The notes beneath the pieces are model-generated. The model did no database searches and had not been told where the DNA came from. It saw only the letters and a list, made by a program, of their open reading frames with translations. A stretch of DNA of 64,000 nt from Pseudomonadota bacterium (lineage in GTDB: Bacteria > Myxococcota_A > Polyangia > Polyangiales > Polyangiaceae). Below, in pieces: positions 49,462-57,754 of the stretch; position 1 is the first letter of the stretch, and each line of letters starts with the position of its first letter. The stretch spans positions 6,572 through 70,571 of the forward strand of contig JAFAER010000191.1 of NCBI GenBank assembly GCA_023423895.1, written 5' to 3'. Made by a program: the position numbers and the translations under genes.

Positions 49462-49936
49462 GCCGACAAAGACGCGCCACCGGGCGCGCTGTGACGACGA
49501 AAGTGATGGCCGGCCAATCGACGCCGCTCGTCGGCAAAGCTCGTCACACCCGCGCGGGTCGAACGTTCCGAGAGCGTGGTCGAAAGAGGACAGTCCGCGG
49601 CGAACGTGGAACCGGGCGAAGGCGCGCGCGCGTTCGCGCCCGAGGGCGAGCGCATCCTCGTCGCCGGACGAGGATCACGAGCGAGCGTGCTCGCTCGCCA
49701 TGCTCGAACGAGCCCTCGCCGAGCTGCCCGTGGCCTCTCGCGAGGTGCTGCTCCTCGTCGGCGTCGAAAACATGGATCAGGACGAGGTCGCGAGGATCCT
49801 CGGCGTCTCTTACGACGCGATGAGGCAGCGCCTCAGCCGGGCGCGCGCGCAGCTCGCGGAGAAGATGAACGCGCTCGAACGACAACCGAGCCCTGCACGT
49901 GCGGTGCGGTCACGAACAGCGGAGGACGAGAGATGA
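49460..49936 (+). CDS. Truncated ECF-like sigma factor, region 4 only
   Basis: 158 residues if the ATG at 49460 is used, but only about 49670-49900 is recognisable: LERALAELPVASREVLLLVG and MDQDEVARILGVSYDAMRQR, the sigma-70 region 4 helix-turn-helix. Region 2, which binds the -10 element, is missing in all frames upstream. The sequence before it is Arg/Ser-rich and not sigma-like. Region 4 alone cannot act as a standard sigma factor; this may be a decayed gene or a regulatory domain. The stop overlaps the next gene (ATGA). Confidence 0.45.
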   Translation: MPTKTRHRARCDDESDGRPIDAARRQSSSHPRGSNVPRAWSKEDSPRRTWNRAKARARSRPRASASSSPDEDHERACSLAMLERALAELPVASREVLLLVGVENMDQDEVARILGVSYDAMRQRLSRARAQLAEKMNALERQPSPARAVRSRTAEDER

Positions 49937-50217
49937 GCCGCGAAGGGACGAGACGAGAGGACGCGCCGCGCTGGGACGACGGCCTCAGCCGGGAGCTCGG
50001 CGGACTGCCCATGCTCGGGCCGCCCCCCACGTCCGAACGGCGCGTCTCCGCCGCCGCGCGTGCGGCGTTCGTCCACGCCTTCGATGACCATGCCGCGCCC
50101 TGGTGTGCGAGAGCTCTCTTCCGCGCGGGCCGCGCGACGTTCCCGGTCTTTCTTGCGAGTGTCGTCGGCGTCTACTTGTCCTGGGCGTTCGCCACTGCCA
50201 TCGCGCTCAATCAGTAG
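49933..50217 (+). CDS. Small one-TM protein coupled to the sigma-like gene
   Basis: 94 residues. GGAGG lies 7 bases before the ATG, which overlaps the sigma-like stop (ATGA). A soluble N-terminal part (about 1-65) is followed by one membrane helix (FPVFLASVVGVYLSWAFATA). This is the layout of an anti-sigma factor, but it is short and lacks the zinc motif. The pairing with a region-4-only gene suggests a former or altered sigma/anti-sigma module. Confidence 0.6.
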   Translation: MSREGTRREDAPRWDDGLSRELGGLPMLGPPPTSERRVSAAARAAFVHAFDDHAAPWCARALFRAGRATFPVFLASVVGVYLSWAFATAIALNQ

Positions 50218-50326
50218 CCGTTCGCAAACGTGACGTCGGACGATCGAGAGCCGCCCAAGGCGAACGCGCGCGACGGTGTCTGTGCCTGGGTCACGCGCGT
50301 TCGCGCGATTTGGTAGGATCCGTGCC

Positions 50327-51139
50327 TTGCGTCCGTCACCCCCTGCCCTTTTCGTCATCGCTGCACTCGCCCTCACCGGCGGGCTCGGCGTCGTCGCGAC
50401 GCAGAAGGCCGAGGGTGCGGCCGACGACGATCCCCACCTCCCGAGCGATGCCGCGAGCTTCGGGTTCGTCGTCCGCGGACACGCGGGCGGAGTGCCGCTG
50501 CTCGAGTCGACGAAGCCGTTCGAGCTCGGGCTGGGCAATGGCCCCGTGCATGGTATCCCGCCGACCGGCGGACGCTTCGGGACCGCTGCTGCCGTCATCG
50601 CGCGCGAGCTCGGTCGCTATCCGGCGTCGTTCCTCAAGAAGGTGCGGCTCGCGGGTGTGGTCGTGACCGAAGATCTCGCCGAGAACGAGATGCCCATCCC
50701 GTCCCTGCCGAACGTCGGCGGCCTCTTGCTCATCGACGGCTCGAGCGCGGAGAGCGACCTCGTACGGAGCCTCCATCACGAGGTGTTCCACTTCTTCGAT
50801 CTCGCCGACGACGGACGGGTCTCGCCGGATCCCGCATGGGACGCGATGAACACCGACGGCTTCATCTACGGCTCGGGCGGTCGTACGCTCCGCGGCGCCT
50901 GGGCGGCACGGCCGACGGCCGATCTCGCGGGCTTCGTCTCGGCCTACGCGACGAGCGGTAGCGAAGAAGACAAAGCGGACACGTTCGCCTTCGCGGTCGC
51001 GCGGGCTCCGCTCGTCAAGGCACGCATGGCGTCCGATGCGGTACTTCGCGCCAAGATCGAAGAGCTCGGTCGTCGCCTCGAAGCCGTCGACGCCGACTGT
51101 ACGAGACGGCTCGGGATCGATCGCCTCGTCGCCGAGTGA
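50327..51139 (+). CDS. Secreted zinc metallopeptidase-like protein
   Basis: 270 residues. The TTG start is preferred because TAGGAT lies 8 bases upstream and it begins directly with a signal peptide (PALFVIAALALTGGLG, cleavage near 30-35); a GTG at 50276 is a longer alternative. The zinc motif HEVFHFF is present and the third ligand is likely the Glu of SEEDKADTFA. A beta-rich N-terminal half (VPLLESTKPFELGLG) precedes it. It is an exported metallopeptidase candidate; no substrate is known. Confidence 0.8.
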   Translation: MRPSPPALFVIAALALTGGLGVVATQKAEGAADDDPHLPSDAASFGFVVRGHAGGVPLLESTKPFELGLGNGPVHGIPPTGGRFGTAAAVIARELGRYPASFLKKVRLAGVVVTEDLAENEMPIPSLPNVGGLLLIDGSSAESDLVRSLHHEVFHFFDLADDGRVSPDPAWDAMNTDGFIYGSGGRTLRGAWAARPTADLAGFVSAYATSGSEEDKADTFAFAVARAPLVKARMASDAVLRAKIEELGRRLEAVDADCTRRLGIDRLVAE

Positions 51140-51239
51140 ATCGCATCGGGATCGTCAGCGAGCAACGGCACGGTGCGACGACGTCGTCATCGAGACACGC
51201 TAACCGGCCTGCGTCGAGGACGGACCGCGTGAAGCGTCG

Positions 51240-52448
51240 TCAGCCGGCTTCGGTCTGGCGTTCGATCGTCAGCCGGCTCGCGTCCTTGCGCACACGGCGG
51301 TAGCCGAGCATGTGGAACAGGTCGAGCCGATAGAGCTGCGTCGCGCGCTCGTCGACGACGAGCCGCTCGGGCCGCGCCGGATCTCGGCCGATTCCCGGGA
51401 GCAGATGCAGGAAGCGATCGAGCTTCATGTGCCGAAGCGCTTCGGACAGCCGCATGCGCGCCGGCGTGAGCTCGCGTCCCCAGAAGAAGCCGTCGGCGCC
51501 CTGCCCCTGGTAGAGCGGCAGGATGACGAAGCCGTCCTTCGACGCGCGGATGGGACCGCTGCGGTCGTGCGCGAGGAGCTGTCCGGCGCGAGCCCGCGCG
51601 AGATTCAAGAAGCCCGGCTCCATGACGAACTCGTCCGCAGCCGTGATCGCGCGGCGCGAGACGACCTCCATCACGCGCGGGAGGTCACCACGACGACGCT
51701 CGAGCAGCGCGTACGCTGCGGTCGTCTCCGTGAGGGCCCCCGGTCCGAAGACACCAGCGGACTCTGCGCCGAGCAGGAGCACCGCTTCGAGGTTGTCGAC
51801 CGATCCCGGATCGTCGTGTTGTCCGCCCTCGACGGCGCACGTCGCGAGGCCCTGTGTGGTGAAGAACGAGGTCAGCGTGCCATCGAGCTGCTCCTCGAGC
51901 CCGATCACGAGCGGCAGCGGGAATGCGCTCGTGAACTTGCGCTGCCTCAGCGTATCGCCGAAGAGCACGAACGGAAGACCGTGCGCGCTCGTCGTGTGCA
52001 GGTCGATCAGGTGAACGGGCCCGCGCGCGCGCTTGATCGCTGCGCGGATCGCGCCGAGCAGCTCGAGCTGCTCTTCGTCTTCGGCGTCGAGCGGGCCGCC
52101 GCTCCTGGCGCGCGCCTCGACGTCCGCGATGCGCTCCTTCGTCCAGACGCGGTTCATGTCGCGCTCGCGATAGCGAACACCGAACCGCATCGCGCCGACG
52201 TTGCCAGCCAGGGCAACGACCTCGCCCCTCACTCTGCCGTGACGCCGCGTGAGGGTAGCCAGGACCCGCCGCGCAGCGGAGACGCCGGCGCGCTCGTTTC
52301 CGTGGATTCCAGCGACGGCGATGAGGGTCGGCCCGGGCACGTCACCCACGACGCGCCCGATCTCACGCCCTTCGGGGATGCCCCCGTCTGGTTGCGCATG
52401 CTGCGCAGGAGAGTTTGCCCCCGTGGACGAATCAGCAGCGCCGCTCAT
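51240..52448 (-). CDS. AstE/AspA-family zinc deacylase
   Basis: 402 residues of the succinylglutamate desuccinylase/aspartoacylase family. Zinc ligands fit IAVAGIHGNERAG (His and Glu) and LIDLHTTSAHG (His). Beyond the family core (about 35-300) a C-terminal domain of about 90 residues is present. Family enzymes cleave N-acyl or amide bonds of amino acids or peptides. Its ATG overlaps the GCS2-CBS stop (ATGA), so it is the last gene of a three-gene operon. A function in reversing or trimming the ligase product is inference. Confidence 0.87.
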   Translation of the reverse strand: MSGAADSSTGANSPAQHAQPDGGIPEGREIGRVVGDVPGPTLIAVAGIHGNERAGVSAARRVLATLTRRHGRVRGEVVALAGNVGAMRFGVRYRERDMNRVWTKERIADVEARARSGGPLDAEDEEQLELLGAIRAAIKRARGPVHLIDLHTTSAHGLPFVLFGDTLRQRKFTSAFPLPLVIGLEEQLDGTLTSFFTTQGLATCAVEGGQHDDPGSVDNLEAVLLLGAESAGVFGPGALTETTAAYALLERRRGDLPRVMEVVSRRAITAADEFVMEPGFLNLARARAGQLLAHDRSGPIRASKDGFVILPLYQGQGADGFFWGRELTPARMRLSEALRHMKLDRFLHLLPGIGRDPARPERLVVDERATQLYRLDLFHMLGYRRVRKDASRLTIERQTEAG

Positions 52449-54577
52449 CGAGAGTGCCTCCTCGGCTCCTCCCCTTTGTCGTCACGGGTGTCGGTTTGGG
52501 TCACAGCGACAAGTTCGTGGTCCAGTGCGCCGATCTTCTCTTCCAGCAAATCGGCTGCGATGCCCATGAAGTCCTCCTCCATGACCATGGCAACGATGCG
52601 TCCGTCCTTGACCACTGGCAAGCATCCTATCCGATGCCGCCGCATCAAGGAGATCGCCTGGAGCGTGGGGGTATCCGGCGACACGGTGACCAGATCCCGC
52701 TTCATCACCTCGCTGACCGTCACGTTCGCTGGGGGCGGGCTGGTCCCGAGCTTTGCCAGGTCCGAGATCAACGAGGCAGAGCTATCCGTCCGCGGAAGCA
52801 TCGCAGAGCTATCGGTGCGCGGGAGCATGGTCGAGCTCTCGGTCCGCGCTCCAGGAAGGTTCGCGAAGTGCCGGAGCACCGCGCGCGAGGTGACGAGCCC
52901 CACGAGCCTGCCGTCCTCGTCCTCCACCGGAAGATGCCGGATGCGCTCCCAGCTCATGATGTCCGCGGCGAGCTCGATCGGATCGTTCGGGTGAACGATG
53001 ATGAGGTCGGTCTGCATGTACTGCGAGACCTTCGCCCAGCCGGTTCGCCGCGCGGCGACCTCGTCGAGCCGCGCGCGTTCCCATTCCGCGACCGGTCGGC
53101 CCGTCTCCTGACGCGCGATCGTGGCCGCGACGAGCGCCGCGAGATGCTCGCCCGGCGTACCGCGCGGCTTCATCTCCGCGAGCGATCGGAGCGACCAGCG
53201 TGAGCCCGTGTGGAGCGAGCGCACGCGCCTCTCGACGACACCGAGATAGCGCTTCGCGTCGGCGTCGTTCACGCCAGCACGCACGAGGCCGGACTCGGCG
53301 AGGGGCAGCAGGCGATCGAGGACGAAGGGCTGCGCGATGACCTCTTCTCCGTCGAGCCAGCCGAAGCGCGCCGCGAGACCGTCGCGCGCAGCGTTGTAGA
53401 AGTTCGCCTGCGCCTGGTCGAAGTCCATCCTCGACGGGAGGTCTTCGATCGTCGCCGTCAGCTCTCGCATCAGCCCGATCCAGAACGCGGCGTTCGCGAC
53501 CTCGTCGAGGATCGACGGCCCGGACGGCAGCGCGCGCAGCTCGACGCGGAGGTGAGGCTTGCCGCTCGCGGAAATGCCGTAACACGCGCGGTTCCAGCGG
53601 TAGATCGTCCCGCTGTGCAGCCGCAGCGCGCGGAGGTCGGGGACCCCGCCGTCGTCGAGGATCTGCATCGAGTCCTCGTCGACGCTCATGCCCACGAGCG
53701 GCCGGAAGCGCGCGACGTTCTCCTTGAAGATGCCGAGGGCACCGCCGCGGGTCGCCCAGCCTTTGCCGAACGACACGCGGGCCTGGTCCTGGCGCGCGTG
53801 GAGCGTTCGCGTGCGGATGTCGCACGACTGCTCGAACAGCGCGATGCGCGTCTCCGCCCAGAGGCGTTTGCCGAAGAGCGTCGGCGAATTGGTGGCGATC
53901 GCGAGCGTCGGCGCGATCACGAGCTGGGCGATGTCGTAGTCGTGTCCGAAGCGGCTCGGGTCGCGCGACTGGAGATGGACCTGGAAGCTCGCGTTGCACG
54001 CCTCGAACATGAGCGAGTCGTGCTTGGCGACGAGCTCGTCGAGGCCCTTGATCGAGATGTCGTAGCCGTCGCCCTTCGCCTGCCGCATCACGCGGTTGAG
54101 CGTGAGGTAGCGCGGGTTCGGCACCATGTTGTCGAGCGAGAGGTCCGTGCGCGCGAGCGTCGGGAGGATGCCGGCGAGCACCGGCTGGACATGGAGGTCC
54201 GCCGCGACCTTCTGGACGCGCGAGTAGAGGTCGGTGAGCTGCGCTTCCATTCGCGCGAGGCCGGCCCCCTCGAGCGTCTGCGGATCCGCGTTCATCTCGA
54301 GGTTGAAGAGGCCGAGCTCGGTCGTGAAGTGAGGGTCCGCGACCCTGTCGATCACCTCGAGCGCGGTGGGCGACGCGTTGTAGGCGCGGTCGACGAGGAA
54401 CATCTCCTGCTCGGCGCCGATCGTGGAGATGCCGCTCTCGAACATGCCCTCCGCGAGCATGCGCTCGAGCGCGCGAAGGTCGGTGAGCAACGCGCGGACG
54501 TATTGCGCTCGTTCCGGCCCGTCGAGCGCGCCCGCAGTGGTCTTGTCGGTCTTGGGCCCGATGTCGATTTCACCCAT
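52445..54577 (-). CDS. GCS2-type carboxylate-amine ligase with C-terminal CBS pair
   Basis: 710 residues. The ligase domain (1 to about 470) has GAEQEMFLVDR, FNLEMNADPQTLEGAG, RLWAETRIALFEQS, SGKPHLRVELRALPSGPS of the glutamate-cysteine ligase family 2. After a helical segment come two CBS modules (about 525-590 and 630-700: LIIVHPNDPIELAADIM, DLVTVSPDTPTLQAISLM, GCLPVV), which bind adenine nucleotides in other proteins and could sense energy state. Between the CBS modules lies a 9-residue repeat (LPRTDSS). It makes an amide between an amine and a carboxylate; the substrates are unknown. It overlaps genes on both sides. Confidence 0.87.
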   Translation of the reverse strand: MGEIDIGPKTDKTTAGALDGPERAQYVRALLTDLRALERMLAEGMFESGISTIGAEQEMFLVDRAYNASPTALEVIDRVADPHFTTELGLFNLEMNADPQTLEGAGLARMEAQLTDLYSRVQKVAADLHVQPVLAGILPTLARTDLSLDNMVPNPRYLTLNRVMRQAKGDGYDISIKGLDELVAKHDSLMFEACNASFQVHLQSRDPSRFGHDYDIAQLVIAPTLAIATNSPTLFGKRLWAETRIALFEQSCDIRTRTLHARQDQARVSFGKGWATRGGALGIFKENVARFRPLVGMSVDEDSMQILDDGGVPDLRALRLHSGTIYRWNRACYGISASGKPHLRVELRALPSGPSILDEVANAAFWIGLMRELTATIEDLPSRMDFDQAQANFYNAARDGLAARFGWLDGEEVIAQPFVLDRLLPLAESGLVRAGVNDADAKRYLGVVERRVRSLHTGSRWSLRSLAEMKPRGTPGEHLAALVAATIARQETGRPVAEWERARLDEVAARRTGWAKVSQYMQTDLIIVHPNDPIELAADIMSWERIRHLPVEDEDGRLVGLVTSRAVLRHFANLPGARTESSTMLPRTDSSAMLPRTDSSASLISDLAKLGTSPPPANVTVSEVMKRDLVTVSPDTPTLQAISLMRRHRIGCLPVVKDGRIVAMVMEEDFMGIAADLLEEKIGALDHELVAVTQTDTRDDKGEEPRRHSR
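52776..52848 (-). repeat. 27-base in-frame repeat between the CBS modules
   Basis: Two full 27-base units (52776-52802, 52803-52829) and about 19 bases of a third, diverged by a few bases. They code a nine-residue unit, roughly SSAMLPRTD. It lies in the linker between the CBS modules and could vary in copy number between strains. Confidence 0.85.
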
Positions 54578-55331
54578 GGGCCGCCGCCTTCGCCTGCGTG
54601 TCGGCCGCGGTCCACTGTTCGAGATAGCGCGGGAAGTTCGCGCGCCAGGTCACCCAGTCGTGATCGACGTCGCCCCACGACTCGACCCAGTTCGGGATCC
54701 CCTTGTCCCCGAGCACCTTCCCCATGCGGAAGCTCTCCCCGAGGTTCTCCCACTTCCCCTCGCCGGACGCGAGGTGGATGTACCGCGTGCGGAGCACATC
54801 GAGGTGCTTGCCCTCGAGCGTCGGGACGAAGTGGAGCGGCGACGAGACGTGGAAGTAGTCGGTCGGCTGGGGATAGTCGATGAGCCGGAGGATGTCGTAC
54901 GTGCCGCTCATGCCGAGCGCGCGATGGAAGACGTCCGGGAAGCGGCAGGTGACGGCGACGGCGTGGAACGCGCCGATCGAAGCGCCTGCCGCCCAGACCG
55001 GGATGTCCTCCGTCTTGCAGTCGGTGCGGATGGCCGGAGCGACCTCGTGCTTCACGTACTGGTGGAACTGGTGCGTGATGTACATCCGGTGCTCGGGGCT
55101 GTGGCTCTTGTCGAAGAACACCCGGCCCGCGACGCTGTCGCACGAGTAGATCTTGATGCGCCCGGCCGCGAGGAGCGGCTCGAGCGCCTTGATCATCAAG
55201 AAGCGCTCAATCTCCTCTGCGTCACCGCCCGCCGTCGGAAAGACGAGGACCGGCTGACCGGAATACCCCCAGCGCGCCAGCGTCGTGTCGCACTGCAAAC
55301 GTGACGAATACCAACGAGACTTCTCGAACAT
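54570..55331 (-). CDS. Esterase of the alpha/beta hydrolase fold
   Basis: 253 residues. A family stretch is IYSCDSVAGRVFFD; the nucleophile elbow is AAGASIGAFHAVAV (GxSxG), and a later Asp/His pair is likely in WGDVDHDWVTW. The N-terminus MFEKSRWYSSRLQ is typical of this putative-esterase group. No signal peptide. It overlaps the ligase start by 8 bases and is first in the three-gene operon. Its product-side role (hydrolysing an ester intermediate or product) is inference. Confidence 0.87.
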   Translation of the reverse strand: MFEKSRWYSSRLQCDTTLARWGYSGQPVLVFPTAGGDAEEIERFLMIKALEPLLAAGRIKIYSCDSVAGRVFFDKSHSPEHRMYITHQFHQYVKHEVAPAIRTDCKTEDIPVWAAGASIGAFHAVAVTCRFPDVFHRALGMSGTYDILRLIDYPQPTDYFHVSSPLHFVPTLEGKHLDVLRTRYIHLASGEGKWENLGESFRMGKVLGDKGIPNWVESWGDVDHDWVTWRANFPRYLEQWTAADTQAKAAAHG

Positions 55332-55687
55332 CCTGCGCTCTCTCGCTCCCCACGAGTCGCCCGGGCCCCCTCGGACCCGTCAGCCGGGACCGGGGCCCCT
55401 CTGCCCCGTTCGTGTCCCGTTTCATGCCCCATTTCGACCCAACCGAAGAGCTTCCTCGTAGCGGCGCGGCCGCCCGGTCGCAAGTTATCCCTGGAACCCC
55501 GCGGATTTGACGCTCCGCGACAACGCGACCGCGCCAGCCGACGGGTCGGCGCGGCGCCGGGCCGCGAGCTCCGCTTTGGGCGGGCTGACCCGTTCAGGTT
55601 CGGGCCGGGCTCTGGTTCACCTCCGCGTCCGCGCACACGCTTCGCGAGAGCCGCTCGACACGAGCTTGCATGAAGAGCGATCGCCGA
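55332..55687. other. Upstream region of the esterase operon
   Basis: About 356 bases between the esterase start and the next minus-strand gene stop. No gene is supported. An imperfect GC-rich hairpin is possible between GGGCCCCCTCGGACCC (near 55370) and GGGACCGGGGCCC (near 55387) in the likely leader of the operon. I see no defined promoter. Confidence 0.35.
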
Positions 55688-57670
55688 TCACTTCGCGAAA
55701 CGGCAGCCGGGCTCGACGCCGCCATCCGGCAACATCGCCGGCGCCGGGCACGACGAATGTTGCGGATACGCGAGCAGTGACGTCCGGATCGAATACGTCG
55801 ACGGGCGATAGCTTCGCCGGTCGGCCGCGCGCACGCGCAGGAGGGCGGTGCCGCCGCGAACGAACCGCGGTTCGAAGCAGAGGCACGCCTCGGCCCGAGC
55901 CGTCGACGTCACGTTCGTCACGAGCGTGCCCGCGCCGGGATCGCCCGTCGTCGACGTCGTCTGCGAGAAGTGCGCGATCGGCGCCCCCGCCGGGCGGAGC
56001 GGCCACGGGACGGTGACGCCCGGTGACGTGAAGCGGAACGGCGTCCCGTCGCCACGCGCCGAGACCTTCGTGCACTGGCCGCTCCCGTCGAGCACGTCGC
56101 CGTCGCAGAACGTGACGTCGACCACGAGATCATGCGCTGGCGTCGTCGAGCCTTCGGTGTCGACGGACCACGAGAGCACCCACGTCCGGTCTTCCGGCGG
56201 TGCTACCGCGGGGAGCTGGAGGCGGAACACGTCCTCGTCGCTCGGGACCGCGTCGTAGTCGTCGGGCCCGCGGACCGCGTCCGGGGAGGACGGATCGAGC
56301 GAGCTACGCAGGCCGAAGCCATACGTGAGACGCCCGGTGACGGCGGCGATCTCGGGAGCAGGCAGCGGATACGTGGTGCCCGGGTCGACAGCGAGCGTGA
56401 TCGGGGTCTCCTGTTCGACGGTGCCCGTGAAGCGACTCGTCTCGTCGGGATCGGACGACCACGTCGCCTCGAGCACGTACGGAACATCGTCGGCGCCGTC
56501 GGAGTCCGCGTCGTCGACCACGAAGTAGAGCGGCATCGTCCCGGCGTGCGGAGGGATCCCGATCGCGCCCGCGAAGTTGGACAGCGCCGGATGAGGGGTG
56601 TGCTCGACGCGTGCAGAACGCAGGCACATGGGCGCGGCCGGCGTGTCGCAGAGCGCCTCGACGGCCGATACCCATTCGGGAGCAGCGGCCTCGTACCCCT
56701 TCGGACACGCGGTCGTGTCCGTCTTGCACGCCAAGCGCCATTCCGCGAGCGTCGCTCCGGCGGTCACCATGGTCATCGCCCGGACACGGATCCCTTTCGG
56801 CCCCGGCAGGCGCGGGAACCGCCCCGGGTCCTTCGGCACGAGCCGGTACGTGAGCACGGTCGGCTCCGTGAACGCCGGAACGTCCATCCTGAACCAGTCT
56901 TCATCGCCGACCCATCCGACGCGACCGGTGAAGGTGGTGGTGTTCGCCGGAGACGGGCCCGTGAGGACCTTCGTCGCCGCGGCCGCAACGGTGTCGTTCG
57001 GCTCGAACGCGTCGTCGACGGTGAGGACGCGCACGTCGACGGTGTACGTGAGGTTCGGATCGCCGGGCGCCACGCCCCCGGACGGGGGGACCGCAGAGAC
57101 GACGACGGAATACGTGCCGGGCTGCGCGTTCGTGACGAGTCGTGCGGTGGCGAGGTCGACCGCTCCACCGTCCGTCGCCTCGCCGGTCGCGAGCACCGGC
57201 GCAGCGAGCCCAGGGCCGTGGAGCGCGTAGCGAAGACGAACATTCGTCTCTGGCACGAGCGCCGGGGCGGTCACGCGCGCGTACACGACGTGGGTGCCTG
57301 GCTCGACGTCGAACGAGAAGCGATCGACGTCGCCCGGCGTCGCGAGCACTCCCTGCTTGGTGCCGCTGCGTACGCCGCCGTCCTGCGCGAGCGGGATCGG
57401 CGTGGGCGTCGTGTCGTTCGGTTCGTTCGGATCCGGGTCGAGCACGTTCGCGTCCGCGTCCGTGCCCGCATCGCCGTTAGCATCCGCAGCGACGTCCGCA
57501 TGGGAGGCGTCATCGGGACGTGCGCCGTCGGCACGAGCGCCGTCGGATCCCGCCTCGACTGGCTCCACGCCCTCGACGTCGAGCCCGCAGCTCGCGAGCG
57601 CGCCGAGGACGGAGAGAAGCGCGAAGAGGCACGCCAGAAGAGCGGCCGGACGGACCCGAGTGCGACGCAT
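55688..57670 (-). CDS. Large secreted lipoprotein with EPND-type domains
   Basis: 660 residues. The signal peptide ends GALASCGLD (lipobox LASC). The sequence is Asp/Gly/Ala-rich at first (GSDGARADGARPDD), then beta-rich with two 'EPNDT' starts (DPNEPNDTTPTPIPL; DAFEPNDTVAAAATKVL) typical of PPC-like domains. Several Cys pairs are in the second half. It is probably an outer-membrane-anchored extracellular protein, common in myxobacteria, without a known enzyme domain. Divergent from the Ser/Thr kinase gene with an 84-base spacer. Confidence 0.78.
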   Translation of the reverse strand: MRRTRVRPAALLACLFALLSVLGALASCGLDVEGVEPVEAGSDGARADGARPDDASHADVAADANGDAGTDADANVLDPDPNEPNDTTPTPIPLAQDGGVRSGTKQGVLATPGDVDRFSFDVEPGTHVVYARVTAPALVPETNVRLRYALHGPGLAAPVLATGEATDGGAVDLATARLVTNAQPGTYSVVVSAVPPSGGVAPGDPNLTYTVDVRVLTVDDAFEPNDTVAAAATKVLTGPSPANTTTFTGRVGWVGDEDWFRMDVPAFTEPTVLTYRLVPKDPGRFPRLPGPKGIRVRAMTMVTAGATLAEWRLACKTDTTACPKGYEAAAPEWVSAVEALCDTPAAPMCLRSARVEHTPHPALSNFAGAIGIPPHAGTMPLYFVVDDADSDGADDVPYVLEATWSSDPDETSRFTGTVEQETPITLAVDPGTTYPLPAPEIAAVTGRLTYGFGLRSSLDPSSPDAVRGPDDYDAVPSDEDVFRLQLPAVAPPEDRTWVLSWSVDTEGSTTPAHDLVVDVTFCDGDVLDGSGQCTKVSARGDGTPFRFTSPGVTVPWPLRPAGAPIAHFSQTTSTTGDPGAGTLVTNVTSTARAEACLCFEPRFVRGGTALLRVRAADRRSYRPSTYSIRTSLLAYPQHSSCPAPAMLPDGGVEPGCRFAK

Positions 57671-57754
57671 GCAGGGCGCAGCAGACTACCGCGCTGTGAC
57701 CGGGATCACGAGCCCGGCGTCGTCACCGCTCCTCGTGTAGTCTTGTCTCGGCGC

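Noticed and set aside
56132..57754. An in-frame extension giving the Ser/Thr kinase about 540 extra residues
   Set aside because: The stretch is antisense to the large lipoprotein gene, is Arg/His-rich, and the kinase fold starts at 57755.
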